Notes: a model not told the origin generated them from the sequence alone. Shown: positions 42,181 through 51,853, numbered from the stretch's first letter. The stretch: DNA of 64,000 nucleotides from an uncultured Amylibacter sp. (GCA_905182285.1 CAJJAY010000024.1:1-64000); one strand, 5' to 3'. Numbers and translations: made by a program.

Positions 42181-44151
42181 TTAACGAGTTTTTTTTACCC
42201 AAATTTGGTTATCTAGCATATTTTGTAGATTTTTTGACATTTCCAATGAGTTTTCATCAGTTTCTGAGTCTTCTTCCTCTATGGCTCGGGTGGCTTTTGT
42301 CTTTGCCATGGCTGCTTGTTGGAGACGCCATGTGAGTCCTTCATCTACTAGTCCAGTTAAATCTTGCTCTGCTTCTTTGATTTCATTTTGGGCGCCTATA
42401 AGTGCAACATGTTTAGCAAGCTCTTCTTCTAATGTTTGTTGTATCAAATCTGGATCGGTATTATTTTTTAAATATGGGTGTTTTTTTAAGGGTTTTAATT
42501 TCATTAATTTATCAATTGGCGAATAACCTAATGAGTTTTGAATGTTTTCCTCAAAACTATCACTCATTCCAGCATCCGTTTTTTTAATATGTAAATTTAT
42601 TAAAATTGCATTCATTATTTCCACTAGATCGGGCGTAGTAATTGGGCATCTTTCCAAGGCACTTTCATTTTTGAGTGCTGCAGATTGATTTTTAATTGCA
42701 GATGCTAAAATAAGACTTTCGCGTAGACGCCAGTTTGTTTCATCAGATTGTATCGCAAGCATTGAAGACTTAGTATTGGCTGATGCCATTAACTTTGGTT
42801 TTTTTCCCCATACTTGTGAATACCCAAGTGATCTTGATTTATTTAATGGGTTTAATCCATTATTTATTGGTGCAAATAATTTATAGCGTAATTCTTTAAT
42901 AGCTTGGCCGTAGTGATGCCGTATTGATTTATCGCGAATTTTCATAACAGCTGTACGTAAAGATTTATCTAATAAAGCCCTACGTTCTGGACTATCAAAA
43001 TCCTTTCCTTCAGTTTCACGCTGCCATAACAGGTTCACCATAGGTACAGCATTTTCTAATAACTCTTGCATATAGGCTGCCCCTTTCTCTTTTAATATAT
43101 CATCAGGATCTTGTCCTGTTGGTAATATGCAGAATCGAAGTGATTTACCTGTTTCAAGTAAGGGTAAGGCTAGATCTATTAATCTCAAAGCAGCCCTTAA
43201 GCCGGCTGTATCTCCATCAAGTGCAATTATGGGTTCATGATGTATACGCCAAATTAAAGCTAATTGATTTTCTGTTATTGCAGTTCCAAGAGGCGCTACT
43301 GCATGTTTGAATCCAAATTGTGAAAGAGCTATTACATCCATATAGCCTTCCGCAACTATCAATGAGTTAGCTTTGCCTGAGGCTTCGCGGGCGAGACCAT
43401 GATTATACAAACTTCTGCCTTTGTCGAAAAGTGCAGTTTCATTTGAGTTTAAGTATTTTGCTCGTGCATTTGGATCCATTGCCCTTCCACCAAAAGCAAT
43501 GCAACGGCCTTGGGTATTTCTAATTGGAAACATAATTCGCCCTCTAAAGCGATCAAATATATTTCCACCGTCATCTGGCTTAATTGCAAGCCCAGCATCA
43601 ATTATTTTGTCCTCTGGTATACCTTTATTTAATAGAAATTGAGATAAAGAAGTCCTATCATTTGGTGCAAACCCAATTTCAAAAATATTTATTGTATCTC
43701 CAGACAGACCACGTGATTTAATATAATCTTTTGCACTTTTTGCATTGGAGCCATTAAATTGCATCTTGTAAAATTGAACGGCACTTTCCATTATATTTGC
43801 TAATTCTTTATTTATATCAATTTTTTCTTGAGCTTTTGGATCTCTTGCGGGCATTGTCATACCAGCTTCGCGGGCTAGTATTTCAACTGCTTCTATAAAA
43901 CTTACATTTTCAGAATTACGAATAAACGATATTGCGTCGCCCTTTTCATGACAGCCAAAGCAATAATAAAATCCTTTTTTATCGTCTACATGGAAAGATG
44001 CAGTTTTTTCTGAATGGAACGGACATGGTGCCCAGTAATCGCCTTTAGAAATATTTGTTTTTTTTTGTTCCCAAGTAACTTTACGCCCAACAACTTGCGA
44101 TAAGGACGAACGATTACGTAATTCTTCTAAAAAACCAGGGGGCAGACTCAT
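42181..44151 (-). CDS. dnaG: DNA primase DnaG
   Basis: Synthesises RNA primers at the replication fork. The 656-residue product starts MSLPPGFLEELRNRSSL, then the CHC2 zinc finger APCPFHSEKTASFHVDDKKGFYYCFGC, the RNA polymerase domain with FGGRAMDPNARAKYLNS, and the TOPRIM motifs VAEGYMDVIALSQFG and ALDGDTAGLRAAL; the C-terminal helicase-binding domain is divergent. I chose ATG 44151 because the family N-terminus begins there; an upstream ATG at 44172 is possible. It precedes rpoD on the same strand. Confidence 0.95.
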   Translation of the reverse strand: MSLPPGFLEELRNRSSLSQVVGRKVTWEQKKTNISKGDYWAPCPFHSEKTASFHVDDKKGFYYCFGCHEKGDAISFIRNSENVSFIEAVEILAREAGMTMPARDPKAQEKIDINKELANIMESAVQFYKMQFNGSNAKSAKDYIKSRGLSGDTINIFEIGFAPNDRTSLSQFLLNKGIPEDKIIDAGLAIKPDDGGNIFDRFRGRIMFPIRNTQGRCIAFGGRAMDPNARAKYLNSNETALFDKGRSLYNHGLAREASGKANSLIVAEGYMDVIALSQFGFKHAVAPLGTAITENQLALIWRIHHEPIIALDGDTAGLRAALRLIDLALPLLETGKSLRFCILPTGQDPDDILKEKGAAYMQELLENAVPMVNLLWQRETEGKDFDSPERRALLDKSLRTAVMKIRDKSIRHHYGQAIKELRYKLFAPINNGLNPLNKSRSLGYSQVWGKKPKLMASANTKSSMLAIQSDETNWRLRESLILASAIKNQSAALKNESALERCPITTPDLVEIMNAILINLHIKKTDAGMSDSFEENIQNSLGYSPIDKLMKLKPLKKHPYLKNNTDPDLIQQTLEEELAKHVALIGAQNEIKEAEQDLTGLVDEGLTWRLQQAAMAKTKATRAIEEEDSETDENSLEMSKNLQNMLDNQIWVKKTR

Positions 44152-44205
44152 ATTGCTATAATGCTCACGCATCTTCTTTTAAGCAAGTGTATATCCATAC
44201 CTTTT

Positions 44206-44511
44206 TTATTTTGCTTTAATATTAATTGTTTGGCGTAAAGTATTATCTACTTTATTAAAAATTAAAATCTTGTTTGCGTCATCAACGATTGCATACCAAT
44301 CATCTCCTTGAGTGTAAGCTGTTGCGGAAGTTCCTATGGGTAAAGTTATATCATTTAATTTAAATGTTTGATTATTACTCTGGAAACGCATGACAAACAT
44401 AAAGATTAACGTTATGAAACCTATGATCATGACGGCCAGCAAAGTTGTTACCAGACGGCGCAATAATTTTAAATTAGTTGGCTCTACTGAAAATTCTGAA
44501 GGATCATCCAT
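44206..44511 (-). CDS. DUF6476 single-pass membrane protein
   Basis: A 101-residue protein with a cytoplasmic N-terminus (LKLLRRLVTTLLA), one membrane helix (about residues 22-44) and a small periplasmic beta domain (DDWYAIVDDANKILIFNKVDNTLRQTI). It matches the DUF6476 family of Rhodobacterales-type genomes; function unknown. Its start codon overlaps that of rluD by two bases on the opposite strand, and a GAGG ribosome site lies 7 bases upstream within the rluD coding sequence. It is 54 bases upstream of dnaG and could be co-transcribed with it. Confidence 0.8.
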   Translation of the reverse strand: MDDPSEFSVEPTNLKLLRRLVTTLLAVMIIGFITLIFMFVMRFQSNNQTFKLNDITLPIGTSATAYTQGDDWYAIVDDANKILIFNKVDNTLRQTINIKAK

Positions 44512-45535
44512 GACTGTGCCTCATATAGTTGAATTAACTTTGGGTGAAAACCCAGCGCCCCGCCTAGATAAGGCATTAGCATCAGTTGTTCCAGCCGAAG
44601 TTACATTAAGCCGTTCCCGTATAACTAAATTGATTTCTTCAGGTGCAGTCACACTTGATGGGGAACCAGTCACAAAACTAAAATATAAAGCTCCTGCTGG
44701 AAGTGTTTTTCGCATAGTTATGCCACCAGTTCAAGATTATGAAAATGCACAGCCTGAAGATATTCCATTAGATATTGTTTTTGAAGATGACCATTTGATT
44801 ATAGTGAATAAACCCGCAGGAATGGTCGTTCATCCAGCGCCTGGTTCTGAAAATGGAACTTTAGTTAACGCACTGTTATATTATTTTGATGGAAATCTGT
44901 CAGGTGTCGGTGGGGAAAAAAGACCCGGCATAGTTCATAGAATTGATAAGGACACGTCAGGCCTTTTAATCGTAGCTAAATCTGACTCTGCTCATGCTGG
45001 ATTAGCCAAACAATTTGCTGATCATTCCATTTCTAGAAGGTATCTAGCAGTTTCAAAGGGAACACCTCAAAAAAGTGATCCAAGATTGGCTGGCTTGCGA
45101 GGCGTTAATTTTGAAGATGGTGGTGTGATCAGAATTGCTACAAACATAGCAAGGCATAAAACTGACAGAAAGCGGATGGCGGTAGTTCAGGATGCTGGAA
45201 GGCATGCAATTACTCGCGCAAGTGTTTTAGAAGATTTTGGTCATTCAGCACTTTTGGAATGTTGGTTGGAAACTGGCAGGACACATCAAATTCGAGTTCA
45301 TTTCTCCCACATTGGGCATGGTTTGATTGGTGATCCAATTTATGGATTACGCAAAGCAATGCCAGGATCTGCATTTGATGCTGATGATATGATTATTGTA
45401 AAGGGCTTCTCACGCCAAGCATTACACGCAAAGTCAATTGGTTTCATACACCCAATTACCAAAGATTTCATGAGCTTTGATTCTGACATACCTGCTGATT
45501 TGATTGAACTCATTGAGGTTTTAAGAAAAAAATGA
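44510..45535 (+). CDS. rluD: RluA/RluD family 23S rRNA pseudouridine synthase
   Basis: Isomerises uridines of 23S rRNA. The 341 residues comprise an N-terminal S4 RNA-binding domain (RLDKALASVVPAEVTLSRSRITKLISSG) and the catalytic domain with GIVHRIDKDTSGLLIVAK holding the nucleophilic Asp, plus LETGRTHQIRVHFSHIGHGLIGDPIYG. ATG 44510 is preceded by AAGGA 6 bases upstream; a frame open from 44390 would fully overlap the DUF6476 gene. RluD (1911/1915/1917) is the likeliest member, but RluC-type specificity cannot be excluded. Confidence 0.9.
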   Translation: MTVPHIVELTLGENPAPRLDKALASVVPAEVTLSRSRITKLISSGAVTLDGEPVTKLKYKAPAGSVFRIVMPPVQDYENAQPEDIPLDIVFEDDHLIIVNKPAGMVVHPAPGSENGTLVNALLYYFDGNLSGVGGEKRPGIVHRIDKDTSGLLIVAKSDSAHAGLAKQFADHSISRRYLAVSKGTPQKSDPRLAGLRGVNFEDGGVIRIATNIARHKTDRKRMAVVQDAGRHAITRASVLEDFGHSALLECWLETGRTHQIRVHFSHIGHGLIGDPIYGLRKAMPGSAFDADDMIIVKGFSRQALHAKSIGFIHPITKDFMSFDSDIPADLIELIEVLRKK

Positions 45536-45605
45536 TTAATTTAAAGATTAAATAATAGAATTATCTATGCCATAATTTATATATAACATAGACATCATTA
45601 TGAGT

Positions 45606-47435
45606 TTAAGCTTCCATTACTTCTAATTCATCAATCATCGAACTGATTAAATTTAAACCCTTATTCCAAAATTTTGGATCAGTTGCATCTAATCCAAATG
45701 GCGCAAGTAATTCAGTATGATGTTTTGAACCACCAGCAGATAGCATTTCAAAATACTTTTCTTGAAAATTAGAATTGCCTTCTTCGTATACAGCATACAA
45801 AGCATTCACTAAACCATCACCAAATGCATAAGCGTATACATAAAAAGGAGAATGAATAAAATGGGGAATGTATGTCCAAAAAGTTTCGTAGCCTTCAACA
45901 AAATTAAATATTGGGCCTAAACTTTCTGCTTGAATAGACATCCAAATTTCGTTGATCTGATCTGGTGTTAACTCACCCTTTGCTCTGGCTGCATGTAGCT
46001 TGCACTCAAAATCATAAAATGCAATTTGGCGCACAACAGTGTTGATCATATCCTCCACTTTATTTGCAAGTAAATGTTTGCGTTTAGTTGGGTCTGTTTC
46101 TTGATCTAACATTTTTCTAAATGTTAGCATTTCTCCAAAAACTGATGCAGTTTCAGCAAGGGTTAAGGGGGTTGAGGATAAAAGTTCTCCTTGAGATGCG
46201 GCTAAAACTTGGTGGACTCCATGTCCAAGTTCATGAGCTAAAGTCATAACGTCTCGTTGTTTACCCATATAATTTAACATTATATATGGATGAACGTTGG
46301 TTACAGTAGGATGAGCAAAAGCTCCAGGTGCTTTACCTGATTTGACACCGGCATCTATCCACCCTTTGGTGAAAAATGGCTCAGCTATGTCTGCCATTTT
46401 TGGTGAAAAATCAGCATATGCATCCATGACTATTTTTTTTGCATGATCCCATTGAATGTCCGAACTATTATCATCCATTAGAGGCGCGTTCCTATCCCAG
46501 ACTTCTAATGTATCTAGACCCATCCATTTAGCCTTTAATGCATAATATCGATGCGAAAGCTTTGGATATGCTGCAACAACAGCATTTCTAAGGGCTTCTA
46601 CGACTTCAGGCTCAACTTGATTAGCAAGGTGACGACCAAATTGTGGAGTAGGCATACTGCGCCAACGGTCCTCTACTTCTTTTTCTTTTGCTAAAGTGTT
46701 TGTGATCCGAGAAAATAGAGAAATATTTTCTGCAAATACTTTTATTAAGGCTCGCGTACCTTTTTCTCTAATTTTACGGTCTGTGTCTGAGAGTAAATTC
46801 AGCGTAGCTTCAAGATTTAAAACTTTCTCATCTACGTTAAATGTAAGTGCAGCCATGGTTTCATCAAATAACCTGTTCCATGCTGCTGCTCCAACAACAG
46901 ATTGATCATGCAAAAATTGCTCCATTTCATCAGACAATTGATGTGGTTTCATTTTGCGTAAGTTGTCTAATATTGGTTTGTAACGAGATAGTTTGATATT
47001 TGATTCAAGTAATTTTTGAATATGTGCATCTTCAATATTATTTATTTCTAAACTGAAAAAAACTAACGGTGTTGTAAAGTTAGTAATTTGAGATTGCATA
47101 TCAGCCATAAATTTACCGCGTTCAGTGTCACTAGTATTTTGATAGTATCTTAATCCTGCAAAAGACATTATGCGCCCTGAAATATTTTGAATATCTTCAT
47201 AGCGCTCAATGCAATGCAGAAGACCTTCAGATGTAAGGCCATCTAATTGTTCTTTGTAATCTGAAGCAAAACTTTTACAGCTACTTTGGAGTGCTTTTAG
47301 ATCTTTTGTAATTTCCTCACCTGTTGAAGATGGATAAAGGTCATTTAAATTCCAACTTGGTAAATCTCCAAAATCACCAGCAGTGGTGTCGTGAGAGTCA
47401 AAGTTCATCTGTGGTAAACAAAAAGTTTTAATCAT
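45606..47435 (-). CDS. pepF: Oligoendopeptidase F (M3 family)
   Basis: Cytoplasmic zinc peptidase cleaving oligopeptides. The 609-residue protein contains the thermolysin-like zinc site TLAHELGHGVHQVLA near residue 400 and the downstream third ligand region TPLTLAETASVFGEML. ATG 47435 is preceded by AAGGAG at 6 bases, a strong ribosome site. It belongs to the PepF/M3 group common in alphaproteobacteria. It is divergent from the aldo/keto reductase gene across a 200-base AT-rich gap. Confidence 0.92.
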   Translation of the reverse strand: MIKTFCLPQMNFDSHDTTAGDFGDLPSWNLNDLYPSSTGEEITKDLKALQSSCKSFASDYKEQLDGLTSEGLLHCIERYEDIQNISGRIMSFAGLRYYQNTSDTERGKFMADMQSQITNFTTPLVFFSLEINNIEDAHIQKLLESNIKLSRYKPILDNLRKMKPHQLSDEMEQFLHDQSVVGAAAWNRLFDETMAALTFNVDEKVLNLEATLNLLSDTDRKIREKGTRALIKVFAENISLFSRITNTLAKEKEVEDRWRSMPTPQFGRHLANQVEPEVVEALRNAVVAAYPKLSHRYYALKAKWMGLDTLEVWDRNAPLMDDNSSDIQWDHAKKIVMDAYADFSPKMADIAEPFFTKGWIDAGVKSGKAPGAFAHPTVTNVHPYIMLNYMGKQRDVMTLAHELGHGVHQVLAASQGELLSSTPLTLAETASVFGEMLTFRKMLDQETDPTKRKHLLANKVEDMINTVVRQIAFYDFECKLHAARAKGELTPDQINEIWMSIQAESLGPIFNFVEGYETFWTYIPHFIHSPFYVYAYAFGDGLVNALYAVYEEGNSNFQEKYFEMLSAGGSKHHTELLAPFGLDATDPKFWNKGLNLISSMIDELEVMEA

Positions 47436-47585
47436 TATAAGCTCCTTAGATTCTATATAGATCTAAGTAAGCAAATGGAAAATTAAAAGCTATTTATAAA
47501 TCTTTTTTTTGAGTTGATAAAATATGACTTTTATTTATTTAAAAACTAATAAATTTATATTTTGCTCTCATTTGTATTCGTATTA

Positions 47586-47613
47586 TTGACACTTTTAAGA
47601 AATGAGTAATGAT
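47586..47613 (+). promoter_or_regulatory. Candidate promoter of the 47636 aldo/keto reductase gene
   Basis: A consensus TTGACA (47586-47591) is followed after 16 bases by AATGAT (47608-47613), with the start codon 22 bases further and AAGGA as ribosome site between. The match to the -35 consensus is exact; the -10 matches four of six. Confidence 0.45.
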
Positions 47614-47635
47614 CGGTCTAAATTAAGGAACAAAA

Positions 47636-48679
47636 ATGAAATATAATAAGTTAGGCCAAACAGATTTGGTTGTGAGTGAGCTTTGTTTGGGTACTATGAC
47701 TTGGGGGACACAAAATACAGCTTATGATGCATTTTATCAAATTGAAAAATCAATGGATGCTGGCATCAATTTTATTGATACAGCTGAATTATATCCCGTA
47801 AACCCAATAAGTGGAGCTACTCAGGGTGAAAGTGAACGTATTTTGGGTAATTGGCTTAATAAATCAAATTCTCGAGATAAATTAATTATTGCTACTAAAA
47901 TTGCAGGAAATGGACCTAAGCATATTCGAAATGGTGAAGGTATTAACAAAAAATCATTATTTACGGCTATTGAGGCTTCGCTAAAGTCTTTGAAAACAGA
48001 TTATATAGACTTGTATCAATTACACTGGCCAAATAGAGGATCATATCATTTCCGCCAAAATTGGCGGTTTGACCCAACAAATCAGGATAAATCTAAAGTT
48101 TTAGATCATATAAACGAAGTTTTAGAAGCTTGTGAGGTATTAAAAAAAGCAGGGAAAGTTCGTGCTTTTGGCTTATCTAACGAAAGTGCTTGGGGAACTG
48201 CGCAATGGTTACGTATTTCAGAAGATAAAAATTTGCCTCGTATGGATAGTATACAAAATGAATATAGCTTGATGTGTAGAATGTTTGATACTGATTTAGC
48301 AGAGCTTTGTCATAATGATAACGTTGGGTTGTTGTCTTTCTCTCCATTAGCCACAGGTATATTATCAGGAAAATATTTAGATGGTGCTGTGCCCGAAGGT
48401 TCAAGAGGCTCGATTGTAAATGGTTTGTCTGGAAGAATGACTTCAAGAGTAGATGCAGCCACACGTGCATATATTGAAGTTGCAAAAAAATATGATTTGG
48501 ATACTTGCCAGATGGCTTTAGCATGGTGCAGAACTAGGCCATTTATGGCTTCAGCAATATTTGGCGCACGCACTAATGAACAATTATCTAATGCATTAGA
48601 TTCAGTAAATATAGTTTTAACTGAGGAGTGTTTGAGAGATATTGAAAAGGCACACAAACAAAATCCTATGCCGTTTTAA
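47636..48679 (+). CDS. NADP(H)-dependent aldo/keto reductase (Tas-like)
   Basis: A 347-residue TIM-barrel reductase. N-terminal MKYNKLGQTDLVVSELCLGTMTWG is the Tas signature; the catalytic Asp and Tyr are in NFIDTAELYPV, Lys in IIATKIAGN and His in LYQLHWPNRGS. The NADP-binding C-terminus includes PFMASAIFGARTNEQL. The physiological substrate is unknown. It differs from the YghZ-type gene at 3089 and is not a duplicate of it. It stands as a single gene between divergent pepF and the converging DUF983 gene. Confidence 0.88.
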   Translation: MKYNKLGQTDLVVSELCLGTMTWGTQNTAYDAFYQIEKSMDAGINFIDTAELYPVNPISGATQGESERILGNWLNKSNSRDKLIIATKIAGNGPKHIRNGEGINKKSLFTAIEASLKSLKTDYIDLYQLHWPNRGSYHFRQNWRFDPTNQDKSKVLDHINEVLEACEVLKKAGKVRAFGLSNESAWGTAQWLRISEDKNLPRMDSIQNEYSLMCRMFDTDLAELCHNDNVGLLSFSPLATGILSGKYLDGAVPEGSRGSIVNGLSGRMTSRVDAATRAYIEVAKKYDLDTCQMALAWCRTRPFMASAIFGARTNEQLSNALDSVNIVLTEECLRDIEKAHKQNPMPF

Positions 48680-48688
48680 ATAATTTTT

Positions 48689-49066
48689 TTAAGTGAACCC
48701 ATGCATTCGCTTGGCCCACTGTAGGCCAATAAAAGCACCTTTAATTCGGGGTAAAAGAAATAATGCAATTGTAATAAATACAAGTATGAAACTGACAGCT
48801 AAGACCAAAGGGTCTGGGCGATATAATTCAAATATAATTAACATTAATGGGGCTAAAATATGGCCAGAGATTAAAATTGTTATATATGCGGGCCCATCAT
48901 CTGCTCTTTGGTGGTGCAATTCTTGAGAACAAACTGCACAGTCATGTCTAACGGTTAAATAACCCTCCATCATGGGTCCAGATCCGCAGTTCGGACATTT
49001 TCGTTTCCATCCGCGCAACAACGCTGGTTTTACAAGTCTGTCAGATTGTATATCATTTATTTCCAT
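48689..49066 (-). CDS. DUF983 zinc-ribbon membrane protein
   Basis: A 125-residue protein: N-terminal zinc ribbon WKRKCPNCGSGPMMEGYL...HDCAVCSQELHH, then two membrane helices (about residues 65-85 and 92-112) and the C-terminal RIKGAFIGLQWAKRMHGF. These are DUF983 hallmarks; family members near cytochrome oxidase genes may help assembly, but no such genes are here. I use ATG 49066 (MEINDIQSDRLVKPALLRGW) since the family starts there; a longer frame to 49135 is unsupported. It converges with the aldo/keto reductase. Confidence 0.85.
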   Translation of the reverse strand: MEINDIQSDRLVKPALLRGWKRKCPNCGSGPMMEGYLTVRHDCAVCSQELHHQRADDGPAYITILISGHILAPLMLIIFELYRPDPLVLAVSFILVFITIALFLLPRIKGAFIGLQWAKRMHGFT

Positions 49067-49221
49067 AATCTTATTGTATCGTATTGATAGTGATATATAA
49101 AAGTGACAAGTTGACCTTGTGGCGGGATGTCGCAAATTTTTTTATGATGTAATGAAACTTTTTGAAAAATATAATACCTTTTAAAAACAATATATTTTTT
49201 AAACCAAAAATAGGTATTAAT

Positions 49222-49506
49222 ATGGTTTCCAATGATGCAGAAGCTGAAATCTTAGCTCTTAAAGCATTGGAGTGGTTAGTGGCAGATAGCGAATTATTTG
49301 AAATATTTTTAGCCAGCTCGGGTGCTGATGTTAACGATGTAAAAGTTGGAGCAAAAGAGCCAGCCTTTCTTGGCTCAATTCTTGACTTTATCCTTATGGA
49401 TGATGCCTGGGTCAAAGCCTTTTGTGAAACGAAGCATTTTGAATTTAACGAACCATTTTTAGCAAGACAATTTTTGCCAGGTGGTGATTTGCCAAATTGG
49501 ACATAA
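49222..49506 (+). CDS. DUF3572 protein
   Basis: A 94-residue soluble, acidic helical protein matching DUF3572, an alphaproteobacterial family of unknown function (AEAEILALKALEWLVADSELFEIFL, then SILDFILMDDAWVKAFCE). I start at ATG 49222, preceded by AGG at 8 bases, since the family begins MVSNDAEAEIL; a frame opens at 49162. The next gene begins one base after its stop, so the two are co-transcribed. No catalytic motif is evident. Confidence 0.82.
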   Translation: MVSNDAEAEILALKALEWLVADSELFEIFLASSGADVNDVKVGAKEPAFLGSILDFILMDDAWVKAFCETKHFEFNEPFLARQFLPGGDLPNWT

Positions 49507-49507
49507 A

Positions 49508-50200
49508 ATGAATGAAATAAAAGGAATAGCTTTTGATAAAGATGGAACATTAATCGATTTTGAAGCCAGTTGGTCAAAAGGATTAAGTTCTTTGATTAAT
49601 TCAATATTTCCTGAGCAAGTTGATAAGCAAAATATTTTATCGGATTTAGTGGGTTTTAACCCAGTGTCTGGAAAATTTTTAGGTGGATCAGTTTTTGTAA
49701 ATGGGACAACGTTAGATGTTGTGAATGTGTGGAAAAAATATTTTCCAAATCTTGTTGTTGAAGAAGTTTTAATGAAAAGTGAAATAGCATTTAGAAACTT
49801 AGAACCTGTGCCATTATGTGATCTTGAATTTTTCATGTCGGATTTGAAACGAAAAGGTTACTTTCTTGGAGTTATAACAAATGCAGCTGAAGCCCCCACG
49901 ATAGTTCAGCTAAAAAAGCTTGGCTGTTTGCATTTGTTCGATAAAGTCATTGGTTGCGATAGTGGTTATGAAGCTAAACCATCAGGGGCTTCTATTTTAG
50001 GATTTTGTAATTCAGTTGGCTTAAATCCAAATCAAATAGCAATGGTTGGGGATAGTACGCATGATCTAAATGCTGGCCGTAATGCTGGAGTAGGATTAAA
50101 TATTGGGGTTTTATCTGGACCTGCAACCATTAATCAACTTTCAGCTTTAGCAGATGAAGTCTTAGATGATATATTATCATTACATAAAATATTAAGATAA
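49508..50200 (+). CDS. HAD-superfamily phosphatase (phosphoglycolate phosphatase-like)
   Basis: A 230-residue HAD hydrolase with motif I AFDKDGTLIDF (nucleophile Asp and acid Asp), motif II GVITNAA, a Lys in GYEAKPSGAS and motif IV MVGDSTHDLNAGRNAG. The helical cap between motifs I and II resembles Gph, which hydrolyses 2-phosphoglycolate; the substrate remains uncertain for this broad family. ATG 49508 is taken as start; a longer frame to 49481 overlaps the preceding gene. Confidence 0.82.
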   Translation: MNEIKGIAFDKDGTLIDFEASWSKGLSSLINSIFPEQVDKQNILSDLVGFNPVSGKFLGGSVFVNGTTLDVVNVWKKYFPNLVVEEVLMKSEIAFRNLEPVPLCDLEFFMSDLKRKGYFLGVITNAAEAPTIVQLKKLGCLHLFDKVIGCDSGYEAKPSGASILGFCNSVGLNPNQIAMVGDSTHDLNAGRNAGVGLNIGVLSGPATINQLSALADEVLDDILSLHKILR

Positions 50201-50282
50201 TATTCAAAACCGTCTTCTTTTGTCGTAATTGGAAAAGTTCAAACATTGTTATCTTGCATTCTAAAAGTACTGGGGGTGTTAT

Positions 50283-51833
50283 ATGACAATGAAGCGGAAG
50301 AGGTCTGGTGGAAGAGCCGGTAACCAACGTAATTCGAAATCTACAATTAATCAGATGCCTTGGCGTCAAGTTTTAAATCTAGATAAGCCCACTGAGCCGC
50401 TTGGTGAGGAAGGTATCCAGAATATTCATGATGGTGTTATAGAAATCCTTGAAGATATTGGGATTGAGTTCATGAACCCTTTAGCTTTACAGATTCTAAA
50501 AAAAGGTGGTGCAAAGGTAAATGGAGAGAATGTTCGCATCGGTAGAGAATTGTTATCGGAAATGTTGTCTCATGTACCCCGTGAATTCACAATAACACCC
50601 CGAAATCCAGATCGAGAAATAACACTCGGTGGTAATAATATGGCTTTTGTAAATGTCTCGTCTCCACCTAATATGTGGGATCTAGAACGTGGAAAAAGAG
50701 CGGGTGATTTCGAAGGCTTCAAAGACTTCATGAAGCTTACACAGTACTTCAATTGTATTCATGTGGCTGGTGGTTACCCAGTTGAACCTATTGATATACA
50801 TGCATCGGTTAGGCATCTTGATTGTCTGTATGAAAAATTAATCCTAACTGATAAAGTTGTTCATGCATACTCTTTAGGTAAAGAACGCGTTGAAGATGTC
50901 ATGGAAATGGTCAGAATTGCAGGTGGGTTATCTCATGAAGAGTTCGAGGAAAAACCTCGAATGTATACAAATATTAATTCAGTTTCACCTCTTAAGCATG
51001 ATTTTCCAATGCTGGATGGTACGATTCGCTTAGCTAAGCGTGGCCAGCCTATTGTTGTAACACCGTTTACATTAGCGGGGGCTATGGCGCCTGTTACTAT
51101 GTCTGGTGCGGTTACTTTATCACTTGCAGAAGGTTTAGCAGCAATTGTTATGATTCAAATGATTCGCAAAGGATGTCCGGTAATGATTGGGACGTTTACA
51201 TCCAATGTAGACATGAAGTCAGGGGCCCCTGCATTTGGAACTCCAGAATATATGCGCGCCACTCAGATGACTGGTCAAATGGCAAGGTTTTATGGACTTC
51301 CTATGAGGTCATCTGGTGTATGCACAGCAAATGTACCTGATGGGCAGGCTATTTGGGAAACGTCTAATTCGTTATGGGCAGCGGTTCAATCGGGCACTAA
51401 CCTTGTTTATCATGCAGCAGGCTGGCTTGAGGGTGGGTTAATAGCAAGTCCAGAAAAATTTATAATGGATTGTGAAATAATACAGCATATTCAAAGATAT
51501 ATGGAACCATCCTTATGTAATACAAACACTGAAGATATCGCTATAAGTGCTATAAAAGAAGTTGGCCACTTGCCTGGAGCTAATTATTTTTCAGCAAAAC
51601 ATACACAAGAAAGGTATGAGAAAGCTTTCTATACGCCACTCATATCTGACTGGACTAATTTTGAAGCTTGGAATTTAAACGGTGGTTCTTGGACAGCACA
51701 AAGGGCGCATAAAATGTACAAACAAATTATTAAAGAATTTCAAGCCCCCCCAATGGATTTATCCATAAAAGAAGAATTAATACATTTTGTTGAAAAAAGA
51801 AAATTTGAAGGAGGTGCTCCAACTGACTTTTGA
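50283..51833 (+). CDS. MttB-family corrinoid methyltransferase without pyrrolysine
   Basis: A 516-residue member of the trimethylamine:corrinoid methyltransferase family (TIM barrel): N-terminal IQNIHDGVIEILEDIGIEFMNP, central VTPFTLAGAMAPVTMSGAVT and C-terminal GANYFSAKHTQERYEKAFYTP. True trimethylamine enzymes need an in-frame UAG read as pyrrolysine; this frame has none, so it belongs to the non-Pyl group, whose known members demethylate glycine betaine, proline betaine or carnitine. No corrinoid protein gene adjoins it. It is flanked by the HAD gene and, on the other strand, tRNA-His. Confidence 0.83.
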   Translation: MTMKRKRSGGRAGNQRNSKSTINQMPWRQVLNLDKPTEPLGEEGIQNIHDGVIEILEDIGIEFMNPLALQILKKGGAKVNGENVRIGRELLSEMLSHVPREFTITPRNPDREITLGGNNMAFVNVSSPPNMWDLERGKRAGDFEGFKDFMKLTQYFNCIHVAGGYPVEPIDIHASVRHLDCLYEKLILTDKVVHAYSLGKERVEDVMEMVRIAGGLSHEEFEEKPRMYTNINSVSPLKHDFPMLDGTIRLAKRGQPIVVTPFTLAGAMAPVTMSGAVTLSLAEGLAAIVMIQMIRKGCPVMIGTFTSNVDMKSGAPAFGTPEYMRATQMTGQMARFYGLPMRSSGVCTANVPDGQAIWETSNSLWAAVQSGTNLVYHAAGWLEGGLIASPEKFIMDCEIIQHIQRYMEPSLCNTNTEDIAISAIKEVGHLPGANYFSAKHTQERYEKAFYTPLISDWTNFEAWNLNGGSWTAQRAHKMYKQIIKEFQAPPMDLSIKEELIHFVEKRKFEGGAPTDF

Positions 51834-51853
51834 GTGGTATGAGTTTTTTGAGA

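Noticed and set aside
50283-51833. Genuine pyrrolysine trimethylamine methyltransferase
   Set aside because: The reading frame is continuous from start to stop without an internal TAG codon.
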